Notes: a model not told the origin generated them from the letters alone. Shown: positions 48,474 through 56,822, counted from the first letter of the stretch. The stretch: DNA of 64,000 bases from an uncultured Pelagibacteraceae bacterium (GCA_902593905.1 CACJKF010000001.1:186001-250000), one strand, 5' to 3'. Numbers and translations: made by a program.

Positions 48474-49685
48474 ATGAAAAGAAAGAAAAAAAAACTTAAG
48501 AAAAATAAGTCATTCAAATCTAAGAGACTTAAATCTAAAAAATCTACTAAAAAAAGAAAAAAAGTTTCTAAAAAAAGATCAAAAATAAAAAAAACAGTCA
48601 AAAAAAGAAGAAAAAAAATTAAACTTCAAAAAAAGAAAATTATTTCATCAAGATCTAAACGTAAAAAAACTCAAAAAACAAGAGTGGTGGTTTCAAGCAT
48701 TTTAAGTTTGAGTGATAAAATTAAATCAATGTTAAGATTTAATTTTAATTTAGACAAATCTCTTCAGAATTTTTTTCAGGGTATTTCAAATAAAGTTTTA
48801 AATATTAAAAAAGTCATTCAAGAAGAAAGAGAAAAGCAAAAACGAGAAAAAATAAAAGAAATGGAAAGAGAAAAAAAAGAAGCAAAGAAACGTTTTATAC
48901 AGCAAGAAGAAATGGCATTAAAAGCTAAAGCTCTTGAGTTAAAAGATGAGAAAGAGTTAAGTCGACAATTATCAATCGATCTAAAAAGATTTTTACGAGA
49001 AGATCAGGCTGAACTTAGAAGAGAGCGGGCAGAAAAACAGAGAAAATTTTTAGAACAAATTAAACTTGACAAGAAAATTGAGAGTTTTGTGCGTAGAGAG
49101 GAAAAGGAAGTTCAAGCTCTTTCAAAATATGTATTAAGTCAGCAACGGGAATCTTACGAAGAAGTCAAACTACGAATAGAAAAGATTAAAGAAAAATATA
49201 AAGCTTTAAGACAACAAAAAATTGAGGAGGCAATAAGAGAACGACTATCTCAATTTGGTATTGAAGTAAAAGACAGTGATACTAAAGAAATATTATTAGA
49301 GAAGGAGAGAATTTATAATGAGGAGCGAGAGAAGGTAGAGTATGCACTTGAGTCTTTCTATAGAGCTTCGCATTCACTATGTTTTATGATTTCAAAAAGA
49401 TATTTAAGTAAACATCTTCCTATAATGAGGTGTATAGATAAAAGGATTGAGGATTCAGCTATATATATTAAATGGGATGATACTCCTGAAGATGAGTGGC
49501 TCATTTGTATTTATTTAAAAGATGATACTCCCACGGAAGGTATAGTTATTGAGGATAAAACAGATCCAGAAAAAAATATTTCAAAAGAATTTAAGAGAGA
49601 CCAGATTTTCGATGCTTCAGATTTTATGGTAGACTCACTTACTGCTTTACTCGAGAGAGAAAGAAATAAAAGAAAAGCTAGTTGA
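48474..49685 (+). CDS. Protein with lysine-rich tail, coiled coil and C-terminal domain
   Basis: I do not recognise this 403-residue protein. In the first 70 residues 43 are Lys or Arg and none is acidic, giving a tail like those of histone H1 or of nucleic-acid-binding proteins. Residues about 71-112 form a more hydrophobic segment. Residues about 113-290 are highly charged and look like a long coiled coil (QEEREKQKREKIKEMEREKK and later heptads). The last 110 residues are a mixed, probably folded domain (SAIYIKWDDTPEDEWLICIY). It begins 28 bases after cfa, preceded by a hairpin, and overlaps the convergent MBL gene by 8 bases. DNA, RNA or membrane binding is inference. Confidence 0.75.
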   Translation: MKRKKKKLKKNKSFKSKRLKSKKSTKKRKKVSKKRSKIKKTVKKRRKKIKLQKKKIISSRSKRKKTQKTRVVVSSILSLSDKIKSMLRFNFNLDKSLQNFFQGISNKVLNIKKVIQEEREKQKREKIKEMEREKKEAKKRFIQQEEMALKAKALELKDEKELSRQLSIDLKRFLREDQAELRRERAEKQRKFLEQIKLDKKIESFVRREEKEVQALSKYVLSQQRESYEEVKLRIEKIKEKYKALRQQKIEEAIRERLSQFGIEVKDSDTKEILLEKERIYNEEREKVEYALESFYRASHSLCFMISKRYLSKHLPIMRCIDKRIEDSAIYIKWDDTPEDEWLICIYLKDDTPTEGIVIEDKTDPEKNISKEFKRDQIFDASDFMVDSLTALLERERNKRKAS

Positions 49686-50760
49686 TAAGATCATCTAATT
49701 TTTTTAACTCACCAATTCTAAATATAATTGCCTCGTCTTTTTTGTATCCAAACTTTTCAGCATTTTCTTTAAACCTCACAGGAGGTTCCCAGATCGGTTC
49801 CAAACTTAATATTGCTGTTCCCCAATGCATTCCTATAACTTTTTTTACTTCTAAATCTTTCATTAAAGATAAAAGCTCTTCAGGATTTGCGTGAGCTGTA
49901 GATTTATCCTTGACCGGAATAAGTGGATAAAAATTGTATGCGCCCAAATTTCCAAAACCCAAATCGATAGGACCAAATTTTTTTCCTAATTCTTTATAAA
50001 ATGGTGCTGGTCCAGTATCACAAGCAAAAAAGATTTTTTTATCTTTGTATTCAATTAAAAAACTCCCCCAAAGTGATCTATTTGTATTTCCAACTCCCCA
50101 GATCCACCGTTTGGACCAATGTTGACTTGGCAGCATTGTGACTGTGATTTCATCATTAATTTTAATTCTATCAAACCAATCCATTTCTTTGACAGTATCT
50201 TTTTTATATCCATTATTTGTGAAATATTTCCCAAGCATAAGAGGTACCAGAACTTTAGCGTTCTTATAAGGAAAGTTTTTTATCGTACGAATACTCATGT
50301 GATCATAATGATTGTGTGTCAGTAAAAATAAATCTATTTTAGGAAGTTCTTGAAGTGTTAAAGGTGACTTTATGTATTTCTTTGGACCAAATACCATAGG
50401 TCCATAATTTTTTTCGAAAACTGGATCAGTAATAATTGTAGTGTTTCCAAGTTTAATTATAAAGCTCGCGTGATCAAGCCACATCACATATGAGTCAGCT
50501 TTATGTTTTTCAAGATTTTTTAAAACTATTTGTTTGTTAATTACATGTTCAGGTGGATAATCAATCTTAAGTTTCTTTTTTTCCTCCCTAAAAACTTTCC
50601 AATCCCATTTAAAATTAGGATCTCTTTTTGGACCTCCCTCAAGATTTCTAAAAGCAATTAATTTCCCGTCTTTGTAAACATGATGATAAGGTTTTTTTTC
50701 CATAGCATTTAAACTTATACTTAAAGAAAATAATATACACAGAATAAGGGGTATTCGCAT
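49678..50760 (-). CDS. Exported metallo-beta-lactamase-fold hydrolase (NAPE-PLD/UlaG-like)
   Basis: A 360-residue protein from the ATG at 50760. The signal peptide is MRIPLILCILFSLSISLNA. The metal site HNHYDHMS and the downstream aspartate in FACDTGPA and histidine in GMHWGTAIL are typical of the MBL fold. The segment DHASFIIKLGNTTIITDPVF is shared with NAPE-phospholipase-D-like enzymes, so a phosphodiesterase acting on a lipid in the periplasm is possible. In-frame TTG (50781) and GTG (50775) starts upstream exist. The chosen ATG lies inside a perfect 12-base-pair hairpin. Confidence 0.82.
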   Translation of the reverse strand: MRIPLILCILFSLSISLNAMEKKPYHHVYKDGKLIAFRNLEGGPKRDPNFKWDWKVFREEKKKLKIDYPPEHVINKQIVLKNLEKHKADSYVMWLDHASFIIKLGNTTIITDPVFEKNYGPMVFGPKKYIKSPLTLQELPKIDLFLLTHNHYDHMSIRTIKNFPYKNAKVLVPLMLGKYFTNNGYKKDTVKEMDWFDRIKINDEITVTMLPSQHWSKRWIWGVGNTNRSLWGSFLIEYKDKKIFFACDTGPAPFYKELGKKFGPIDLGFGNLGAYNFYPLIPVKDKSTAHANPEELLSLMKDLEVKKVIGMHWGTAILSLEPIWEPPVRFKENAEKFGYKKDEAIIFRIGELKKLDDLIN

Positions 50761-50770
50761 ACCCCTTATT
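50743..50770 (-). promoter_or_regulatory. Perfect hairpin covering the MBL-hydrolase start codon
   Basis: AATAAGGGGTAT (50743-50754) and ATACCCCTTATT (50759-50770) form a perfect 12-base-pair stem with loop TCGC. On the minus strand it contains both AAGGGG and the ATG. It lies 29 bases after the small lipoprotein stop, so it could be a terminator for that gene or a translational block of the next. Confidence 0.6.
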
Positions 50771-50798
50771 AGCACAGACAATTAAATTTAAAAGGAAA

Positions 50799-51002
50799 TT
50801 AAATATCTGAACAATTAGATCTATTTATTCTCTTATCAAATGATTTAAGTGCTTCTTTTGAAATGACCCAAACATAAGAGCTTTCTTTTAAACCATTCTC
50901 ATCAGCAGCTGTACATCTTTTGCCAAATTTTACTTTGGCCATGTTGCTTCCAGCACAATTAGTCAACATAAGCAACAACATAAAAGTAGATAATATTTTC
51001 AT
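50799..51002 (-). CDS. Small lipoprotein, unknown function
   Basis: A 67-residue protein. The signal MKILSTFMLLLMLTNCAGS has a lipobox, so the mature form is about 52 residues, anchored at Cys16. It contains two more cysteines (RCTA and NCSDI) that could form a disulfide, and a central ESSYVWVISKEALKSFDKRI stretch. I find no known family. It is the first gene before the MBL hydrolase on the same strand and may be cotranscribed. Confidence 0.65.
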   Translation of the reverse strand: MKILSTFMLLLMLTNCAGSNMAKVKFGKRCTAADENGLKESSYVWVISKEALKSFDKRINRSNCSDI

Positions 51003-51110
51003 GATTAAAATTTAAAGTTAGAGTCTGTGCTTTGATTGGCATAATTTGGACCAAAAAAAGAAATTGAAACTTTATTGAATAAGATAAACTTTAGCCTTAT
51101 GATTGAAATT

Positions 51111-51503
51111 ATGTCTAAAAGCCACATTTATGAATTGAAAGTTTTCGTTGAAGACATTGACTTTGGTCGAGTATTTTACTCTAGATATCTTCAGTATATC
51201 GAGAGAGCTAGAACGGAGCTAATACACGAAAAATTTGGTCTTACTTTAACTCAACTTATGAACGAGCACGATGTAATGTTTGTCGTACGGAAATGCAATA
51301 TTAAATATCTAAAATCAGCAGTTTTTGAAGATAATTTAAGTGTTGAAACAGTTGTTTTAAAAAAAACTAACGTCAGAATAAACTTGCTTCAAGAGGTTAA
51401 AAGAGGAGGGGAAGTTCTTGTTAGTGCAGAAGTGGAACTAGCAGTGATAGATCGAAGTGGGTCAATAAAAAAACTTTCTGAGGATTTTTTCGCAAAAATT
51501 TAA
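51111..51503 (+). CDS. ybgC: YbgC-type acyl-CoA thioesterase
   Basis: A 130-residue hotdog-fold thioesterase from the ATG at 51111. In-frame starts at 51099 (ATG) and 51075 (TTG) exist; the chosen one gives MSKSHIYELKVFVEDIDFG, which best fits the family. The catalytic aspartate is in VEDIDFG, followed by YLQYIERARTEL. The usual GGVVYH/Y segment reads GRVFYS. YbgC normally lies before tolQ-tolR in alphaproteobacteria, but here it stands alone. Confidence 0.83.
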   Translation: MSKSHIYELKVFVEDIDFGRVFYSRYLQYIERARTELIHEKFGLTLTQLMNEHDVMFVVRKCNIKYLKSAVFEDNLSVETVVLKKTNVRINLLQEVKRGGEVLVSAEVELAVIDRSGSIKKLSEDFFAKI

Positions 51504-51615
51504 ATTTGGCTAAGAAACGCCTAATATATGCCTAAATTTTCGTTATAAATTATGTACAACTCAAGTTTGCAAATATAGCAATACTAATAGAGTTTAAAAC
51601 AAATTAAAAGGAATT

Positions 51616-51738
51616 ATGAAAATCAAACAACTAAAAAAAAACAAGTTAAAGACTAATATTAATAAGAATTTTAAAAAAATCTCTCTCTTCGAACTTCAAA
51701 ATAGTCCAAAATTTCTAAATTTTAGAGTTCGGGCATAA
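51616..51738 (+). CDS. Isolated 40-residue basic small ORF
   Basis: In an otherwise empty 311-base gap, AAAAGGAATT precedes an ATG that opens a 40-codon frame. The N-terminal half is basic (MKIKQLKKNKLKTNINKNFK) and the second half is more hydrophobic (ISLFELQNSPKFLNFRVRA). The strong ribosome binding site, rare in this window, and a terminator 22 bases after the stop support a real gene. No family is recognised. Confidence 0.55.
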   Translation: MKIKQLKKNKLKTNINKNFKKISLFELQNSPKFLNFRVRA

Positions 51739-51759
51739 TCTTTCCTCCTAAATAAATCA

Positions 51760-51788
51760 GTGGCTTAATCTAATTAGGCCATTGTTTT
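51760..51788 (+). terminator. Rho-independent terminator after the 40-residue ORF
   Basis: TGGCTTAAT (51761-51769) pairs with ATTAGGCCA (51773-51781, one G-U pair) around the loop CTA, followed by TTGTTTTTA. This is one of the clearest intrinsic terminators in the window. It lies between the 40-residue ORF and purE, separating the two as transcription units. Confidence 0.75.
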
Positions 51789-51814
51789 TATACCAATAAT
51801 TGTTAAATTAATCT

Positions 51815-52300
51815 GTGAAGCTTAATAAACTGAATAACAAAGTAGCAATTATTATGGGATCTCAATCGGATCATTCCATAATGAAAGAATGCGCGAAAAT
51901 TTTAAAGACCCTCAAGATCAAATATCAAATTTCAATAGTAAGTGCGCATAGAACACCGAAAAGAATGTTTGAATTTGCAGAGTCAGCCTCAAAAAACGGT
52001 TTTGGTGTTATTGTAGCTGGCGCAGGGGGCTCGGCTCATTTGCCTGGCATGGTGGCATCTTTATCTTCCTTACCTGTAATAGGAGTCCCGATAGAGACAA
52101 AAAAACTTAAGGGTTTAGATAGTTTGTTATCAATAGTACAAATGCCACGTGGCTGTCCTGTAGCCACAATGGCAATTAATGGATCTATGAATGCAGGTTT
52201 ACTTGCTGCCTCGATTATTGGAAATTTTGATGAAAAAATTAAATCAAATTTAGAAAAGTGGAAACGCTTACAAACCAAATCCATTAAAAAAAAACCATAA
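51815..52300 (+). CDS. purE: N5-carboxyaminoimidazole ribonucleotide mutase
   Basis: A 161-residue class I PurE of purine synthesis. It has IIMGSQSDHS, SAHRTPKRMFEFA, AGAGGSAHLPGMVAS, LPVIGVPI and QMPRGCPVATMAIN, covering the active-site serine, aspartate and histidine. The start is GTG at 51815. purK follows after 4 bases, as usual for the two-step carboxylation of AIR. The upstream terminator separates it from the 40-residue ORF. Confidence 0.96.
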   Translation: MKLNKLNNKVAIIMGSQSDHSIMKECAKILKTLKIKYQISIVSAHRTPKRMFEFAESASKNGFGVIVAGAGGSAHLPGMVASLSSLPVIGVPIETKKLKGLDSLLSIVQMPRGCPVATMAINGSMNAGLLAASIIGNFDEKIKSNLEKWKRLQTKSIKKKP

Positions 52301-52304
52301 TTCA

Positions 52305-53348
52305 ATGACAATAAGCACCCTAGGGATCATTGGTTCAGGTCAACTTGGATCATTACTTTGTCAGGCTGCAAAAAAACTTAATATTAAAACTGTAGTAATA
52401 TCAGATGATGAAAATGGACCTGCCCAAAATTATTCGGATGAATTTATTTACTCACAATACGACAACAAAGAAAAGATAAAAGAGTTTGTAAGCAAAGTTG
52501 ATATTATTACCTTTGAGTTTGAAAATATTCCAACAAATATTTTAAATGAAATCGATAAAGAAAAAAAAGTCTTACCTAAACCTGATATAAATAAAATAAT
52601 TCAAAACAGAAAATTAGAAAAAACTTTCGTCAATGATTTAGGTATTAAAACTACAGACTGGGCCTTTATCAAACAGGCTGGAGATATCGAAAAGAATAAA
52701 AACTTATTACCCGGAATTTTAAAATCAAATACACTTGGTTATGATGGACATGGACAATATATTTTAAACTCTCTTGATGATGTAAAAAAAAATTGGTGTT
52801 TTACTGCTGATTATATTTTAGAAAAAAAGGTAAATTTAAAAAAAGAGATATCAGTTGTAATGACAAGATATTTAAATGGTGAAACTTATATTTATGAGCC
52901 TATAGAAAATATTCATAAAGACCAAATCTTAAATCATTCAAAAATTCCTGCAGATATAAATAAAGAAATTTTTGTTAAAGCACAGAGTAATGCAAAACTT
53001 ATTTCAGAAAAATTAGAATATGTTGGCACGATGTGTGTTGAATATTTCATCGATCAAGATAATAATTTGTTAGTCAATGAAATTGCCCCAAGAGTCCACA
53101 ATTCAGGTCACCTAACAATAAATGCGTTTTCCATAAGTCAATTTTCTGGACATGTTGCAGCTGTGTGTAATCTTGGTGTAAAAAAAGTTGAAAAAATTTC
53201 TAACGCTGAAATGTTTAATGTCTTAGGAAAAGATATCGAGATTTATAGATCCAAAACATTTAGTAAAAATGAATTTTTTTATGATTACGGAAAAAAATCT
53301 ATTAAAGACAAAAGAAAAATGGGACATCTTACCGTTTTAAAAAAATAA
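52305..53348 (+). CDS. purK: N5-carboxyaminoimidazole ribonucleotide synthase
   Basis: A 347-residue ATP-grasp enzyme that carboxylates AIR with bicarbonate, feeding PurE. The N-terminus STLGIIGSGQLGSLLCQAAK, the ATP-grasp segment LKSNTLGYDGHGQY and the metal site NEIAPRVHNSGHLTI are typical. It is in one operon with purE. Its stop touches the convergent oxygenase gene (0 bases). Confidence 0.95.
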   Translation: MTISTLGIIGSGQLGSLLCQAAKKLNIKTVVISDDENGPAQNYSDEFIYSQYDNKEKIKEFVSKVDIITFEFENIPTNILNEIDKEKKVLPKPDINKIIQNRKLEKTFVNDLGIKTTDWAFIKQAGDIEKNKNLLPGILKSNTLGYDGHGQYILNSLDDVKKNWCFTADYILEKKVNLKKEISVVMTRYLNGETYIYEPIENIHKDQILNHSKIPADINKEIFVKAQSNAKLISEKLEYVGTMCVEYFIDQDNNLLVNEIAPRVHNSGHLTINAFSISQFSGHVAAVCNLGVKKVEKISNAEMFNVLGKDIEIYRSKTFSKNEFFYDYGKKSIKDKRKMGHLTVLKK

Positions 53349-54158
53349 TTATTTAATTGTTATTCTATGCATAACTCTTCTGCAGTTCTTTATTTCACTA
53401 GCCATATGCAAAATACTTAAATTATCCCAAAGACAGATATCACCTTTTTTCCACTCATATGAAAATATAAAATCTTCTTTGTTTACGTGATCTACTAAAT
53501 AATTTTTTAAATATTCAGCTTCGTCTTCCTTTACATTTTTAATCTTCATTAAATGTCCTGGAGATACATAAAGGGTTTTCTTCCCATCTACAGTAATAAC
53601 TATTGGATGTTCGGCTTCCATATTTTCTGAAGATTTTATCCCCATTTCTTTTTCTCGTTCAAGTCTTGTTATTGCTATTGGACCTGCCGATGAAAAAACT
53701 CCAGTAGCGTCTTTAATTTTTAATTTAATGTCATCTGGCAATTTTTTGTAAGCATTAAAGCCAGATGAGAATATAGTATTACCTTGGCCAACTGGTATTT
53801 CTATGCCCATTAACATTGTATATCTAGGTCTATCATCAGCTAAATAACTTGTATCCTGATGAAGCCAGCTAGAGCCGAAACTTAAATTTTTATCATCTGG
53901 CTTTCTCTCGATTACATTTATAAATGGAAATTTTTCATTTAAACCTTTTAGTCTTGGATAAACTACGGGTTGACCTATATTCTTTGCAAAGTTTTGATAG
54001 GTTTCAGGATCAAGATTTTGTTCTTTAATAAATATAACTCCGTACTTGTTCAAAATTTTTTTTATTTCTGTTAACTGATCTTGATCTAAGGATTTTAAAT
54101 TAATATCATTGATATAAGCTCCAACATTATTTTTTCCCGGTGAGATAGATAAATTCAT
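53349..54158 (-). CDS. TauD/TfdA-family 2-oxoglutarate dioxygenase
   Basis: A 269-residue Fe(II)/2OG oxygenase. The HxD iron motif is in SSWLHQDTSYL, the distal histidine in LSILHMASEIK, and the 2OG-binding arginine follows in RRVMHRITIK. Family members open organosulfur, chlorophenoxy or quaternary amine compounds. The substrate is unknown. It follows the SRAP gene with no gap and lies in a minus-strand operon with it and the FAH-family gene. Confidence 0.85.
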   Translation of the reverse strand: MNLSISPGKNNVGAYINDINLKSLDQDQLTEIKKILNKYGVIFIKEQNLDPETYQNFAKNIGQPVVYPRLKGLNEKFPFINVIERKPDDKNLSFGSSWLHQDTSYLADDRPRYTMLMGIEIPVGQGNTIFSSGFNAYKKLPDDIKLKIKDATGVFSSAGPIAITRLEREKEMGIKSSENMEAEHPIVITVDGKKTLYVSPGHLMKIKNVKEDEAEYLKNYLVDHVNKEDFIFSYEWKKGDICLWDNLSILHMASEIKNCRRVMHRITIK

Positions 54159-54785
54159 TTAGTTCAAAGGTTTAATTAAAGCAGGGTCATTATTTGCTGG
54201 ATTATTAACATCTTTTGATATCTCATGAAACTTTAAATTGGGTGGTTTAATAGAGTTTAAAATTTCCATAGCATCTTTTTTAATGTTCAAATAATTATTA
54301 ATCTGGCTTTGATTAATAATCATTGGCTCTCTGTGATGGATGGCACTAATTTTTTCAGTGGCTTCTCTTGTAATTATACAAAACTGGTCATTCTGATATA
54401 TCCCAGCAAAATACATCAATTCGTCATCCTCTTTTGAAAAATAATAGGGAGTTTTTGTTTTATCTTCCCTTTTCCATTCATAATAACCATTAGCTGGAAT
54501 AATACATCTTGATGTCTGAATAAGATTCTTAAAAGTAACTTTTTCCATAAGGGTTTCTCTTCTTGCATTAATAAGGGGAGAAAACTTATCTAATTTTTTA
54601 GACCAACTCGGAACTAATCCCCACTCATAGAGCTCAAGAGCCTTACCATTTGAATAGGATTTTATTACAGGCAACTTTTGAGTTGGGTGTGCATTATAAT
54701 TATCTGTATCCTCAACCTTAATATTTGTTTTTACCAAATTCGCGGTTTTAGTGACTGGTTTCCGAATACTATATCTTCCACACAT
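54159..54785 (-). CDS. SRAP/YedK abasic-site protein
   Basis: A 208-residue protein of the SOS-response-associated peptidase family, which crosslinks to abasic sites in single-stranded DNA. The catalytic Cys2 is in MCGRYSIRK. Other marks are NARRETLMEK, RCIIPANGYYEWK and the histidine in IHHREPMII. Its ATG shares one base with the stop of a 36-residue ORF upstream, so it is coupled to it. Confidence 0.93.
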   Translation of the reverse strand: MCGRYSIRKPVTKTANLVKTNIKVEDTDNYNAHPTQKLPVIKSYSNGKALELYEWGLVPSWSKKLDKFSPLINARRETLMEKVTFKNLIQTSRCIIPANGYYEWKREDKTKTPYYFSKEDDELMYFAGIYQNDQFCIITREATEKISAIHHREPMIINQSQINNYLNIKKDAMEILNSIKPPNLKFHEISKDVNNPANNDPALIKPLN

Positions 54786-54895
54786 TATTTATTTTTTCTC
54801 TCTCTTTTAAGTTTTCTCTTTTCTTTTAAAGATAACTTTGCTTTTTTCATAAAGCTTCTATCTTTTTGACTTTTACCCGAATATCTTTTTGACAT
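54785..54895 (-). CDS. 36-residue basic microprotein
   Basis: The frame begins with ATG two bases after the FAH-family stop and ends in a TAATG overlap with the SRAP gene. It encodes MSKRYSGKSQKDRSFMKKAK then SLKEKRKLKRERKNK, a very basic, probably helical peptide. Exact fit into the operon with coupled start and stop, and no other explanation for this gap, support a real gene. The function is unknown; nucleic-acid binding is a guess. Confidence 0.6.
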   Translation of the reverse strand: MSKRYSGKSQKDRSFMKKAKLSLKEKRKLKRERKNK

Positions 54896-54897
54896 AC

Positions 54898-55734
54898 TTA
54901 TTCATCTATTATTTCATGAAATTGCTCGCCTAGTCCATCTACTTTTAAGTGAAGTTTGTCTCCTGCCTTTAGAAATTCAGGTTTTTCCATCTCCATTGCA
55001 GTACCAGCAGGTGTCCCGGTAGTGATAATTGTCCCAGGATATAAAGTCATAAATTGACTTAAGTGATAAATTAAAAAATTGAAATTAAAAATCATTCTTT
55101 TTGTATTTCCTGTTTGTCTTCTGTTGCCATTTACATCTAAAGCTAAATTAATATTATTTAAGTTTTTTATTTCATCTTTGGTCACAAGGTAAGGCCCTGT
55201 TGGTCCTGCTATAGATTTACCTTTAATCCATTGACCCCCTCTTTCTTTTTGCCAAGACCTTTCAGATATGTCATTAACGATACAGTAGCCAAATACATAA
55301 TCTTGAGCATTTTCTTCTTTAATATATTTGCCCTCCCGACCAATAATCATTCCAACTTCAACCTCGTAATCCATTTTACTTGCAGACTTAGGTTTTATTA
55401 TTTGATCGTTAGGACCTTGAATACATCCAGAGCTTTTATTGAAAACAATTGGTTCAGTTGGTAATTTTGATTTGGTGCCTTCCGCGTGTGCTTTATAATT
55501 TAAACCTATTGCTAAAAAATCCACGGGATTTGAGATGCAAGCTCCAATTCTAATATTTGAGTTGATTTCCTTTAGCTCAGATAATTTTATACTTTTTAAT
55601 TTATTAAGTGTTTCTTCGTTTACAGTCTGTGGATTTAAATCTTTTACGTGATCTGATAAATCCCTAATAATATTATTACCGTCTAGGGCAGCAACAAATT
55701 CACTTCCTAACTCACCAACTCTTAATAATTTCAT
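54898..55734 (-). CDS. Fumarylacetoacetate-hydrolase-family protein
   Basis: A 278-residue enzyme with the FAH fold. It has FLAIGLNYKAHAEG, the metal ligands in KMDYEVEVGMIIGREGK and VNDISERSWQ, KSIAGPTGPYLV and TTGTPAGTAME. Relatives cleave or isomerise oxo-acids, such as ureidoglycolate lyase, 2-hydroxyhepta-2,4-dienedioate isomerase or acylpyruvase. The exact reaction is undecided. It heads the minus-strand run with the 36-residue ORF, the SRAP gene and the TauD-like gene. Confidence 0.85.
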   Translation of the reverse strand: MKLLRVGELGSEFVAALDGNNIIRDLSDHVKDLNPQTVNEETLNKLKSIKLSELKEINSNIRIGACISNPVDFLAIGLNYKAHAEGTKSKLPTEPIVFNKSSGCIQGPNDQIIKPKSASKMDYEVEVGMIIGREGKYIKEENAQDYVFGYCIVNDISERSWQKERGGQWIKGKSIAGPTGPYLVTKDEIKNLNNINLALDVNGNRRQTGNTKRMIFNFNFLIYHLSQFMTLYPGTIITTGTPAGTAMEMEKPEFLKAGDKLHLKVDGLGEQFHEIIDE

Positions 55735-55758
55735 TAAATAATTTTAGTCTTGAAATTG

Positions 55759-56205
55759 CTATTTTACAAATCTTTTGATTCTTTCTTCAGTAGTAGTTTC
55801 AGGACCAGAGTAGGGTGTTTCGTAGCTATTGGTTCTTGTTAGAACATCAATCCCCTTAGTAAAAATAAAGATAAAAAAAACAATAAAAAAGACTGCGAAT
55901 ATTTTTGCAGGATTATAATTTCCAGATTGAAAAACACTGACTGGTTGTTCCTGTTTTTTATGAAAAAATTTAAATGTTAAGTAAACTGCTATGATTAATC
56001 CAATATGCGCCATTACTACTCCAGCCCAACCAAAAATAAAAGAGGTTACGCTAAATACATAGAGGCTAAATACAGTGGACCAAACAAAAGACAAAACAAT
56101 TAAAATTTGAAGCCTTACAGACTTTGGCAAGCTTCTTAAGTCGTTTTTACTATCATCAAACATGATGTTAGCTGCTTCAGTCATCCAATTTTTAAAACTT
56201 TCCAT
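55759..56205 (-). CDS. Three-helix membrane protein, unknown function
   Basis: A 148-residue protein with three hydrophobic segments (about 31-53, 56-80 and 100-117). The N-terminus is polar (MESFKNWMTEAANIMFDDSK) and the C-terminal tail is hydrophilic, ending in TTTEERIKRFVK. I recognise no family. It lies 24 bases before the FAH gene in the same direction and 38 bases after the flavodoxin-like gene. Confidence 0.65.
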   Translation of the reverse strand: MESFKNWMTEAANIMFDDSKNDLRSLPKSVRLQILIVLSFVWSTVFSLYVFSVTSFIFGWAGVVMAHIGLIIAVYLTFKFFHKKQEQPVSVFQSGNYNPAKIFAVFFIVFFIFIFTKGIDVLTRTNSYETPYSGPETTTEERIKRFVK

Positions 56206-56243
56206 AACTGCCTTATATACTTTTTAAATTAAAATTTAAATTA

Positions 56244-56822
56244 TTATAAATTTCGCACTAGTTTTCTTACTTTTTGCATATGTGAATTAAATTTTTCTTG
56301 TGTCATACCTGGTAAAACCTCATAAAATCTTATGTAGGTTGTTTCCATTCCACCAAGCTTTAAAACTCCTGCTTTAATTCTCCTAAATGGAATATTTTGA
56401 AACCAGGTTTGAATTGAAAACCAATTTCCACCGTAAGACATCGACATTATAGCTTTTCTACCTTTCATCGCACCTGCAACAGGGTAGCCCCAATTACCAA
56501 CAAGTCTTTTAAAAGAGAAAAACCATTTAGGAGCTAAAGTTAAATCAATCCAATTTTCTAAAATTGCAGTCGCTCTAAGATTGTAACAAGGTGAAATCAT
56601 AAATAATACATCACTTGCTTCTAATCTTTTTCTATAATCTAAAATTTGATCACTAGGGCCAGAACCATCAAAAAAAGGAATCGGCGTTTCCTCGTGTAAA
56701 TTAATTAAATCAACTTGATGACCTATCTTTTTTGCTTCTTCGATAAAAGTATCTCTTACCGAAGCATTAAATGATTTTTTTATATCATGATGGCCATAAA
56801 CGATAAAAATTTTTTTAGACAT
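56244..56822 (-). CDS. NAD(P)H:quinone oxidoreductase, flavodoxin-like
   Basis: A 192-residue FMN/FAD protein of the NQO1/KefF family. The nucleotide loop is VYGHHDIKKSFN, then the segments MISPCYNLRATAILENWIDL and MSMSYGGNW. It would reduce quinones by two electrons, avoiding semiquinone radicals, in the cytoplasm. A 51-residue membrane ORF lies just upstream (2 bases), so the two are cotranscribed. Confidence 0.85.
   Translation of the reverse strand: MSKKIFIVYGHHDIKKSFNASVRDTFIEEAKKIGHQVDLINLHEETPIPFFDGSGPSDQILDYRKRLEASDVLFMISPCYNLRATAILENWIDLTLAPKWFFSFKRLVGNWGYPVAGAMKGRKAIMSMSYGGNWFSIQTWFQNIPFRRIKAGVLKLGGMETTYIRFYEVLPGMTQEKFNSHMQKVRKLVRNL

Noticed and set aside
48474-48690. Lysine-rich start as a sequencing or frame artefact
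   Set aside because: The frame continues without break for 403 codons into a normal-looking folded domain, so it is treated as a real gene.
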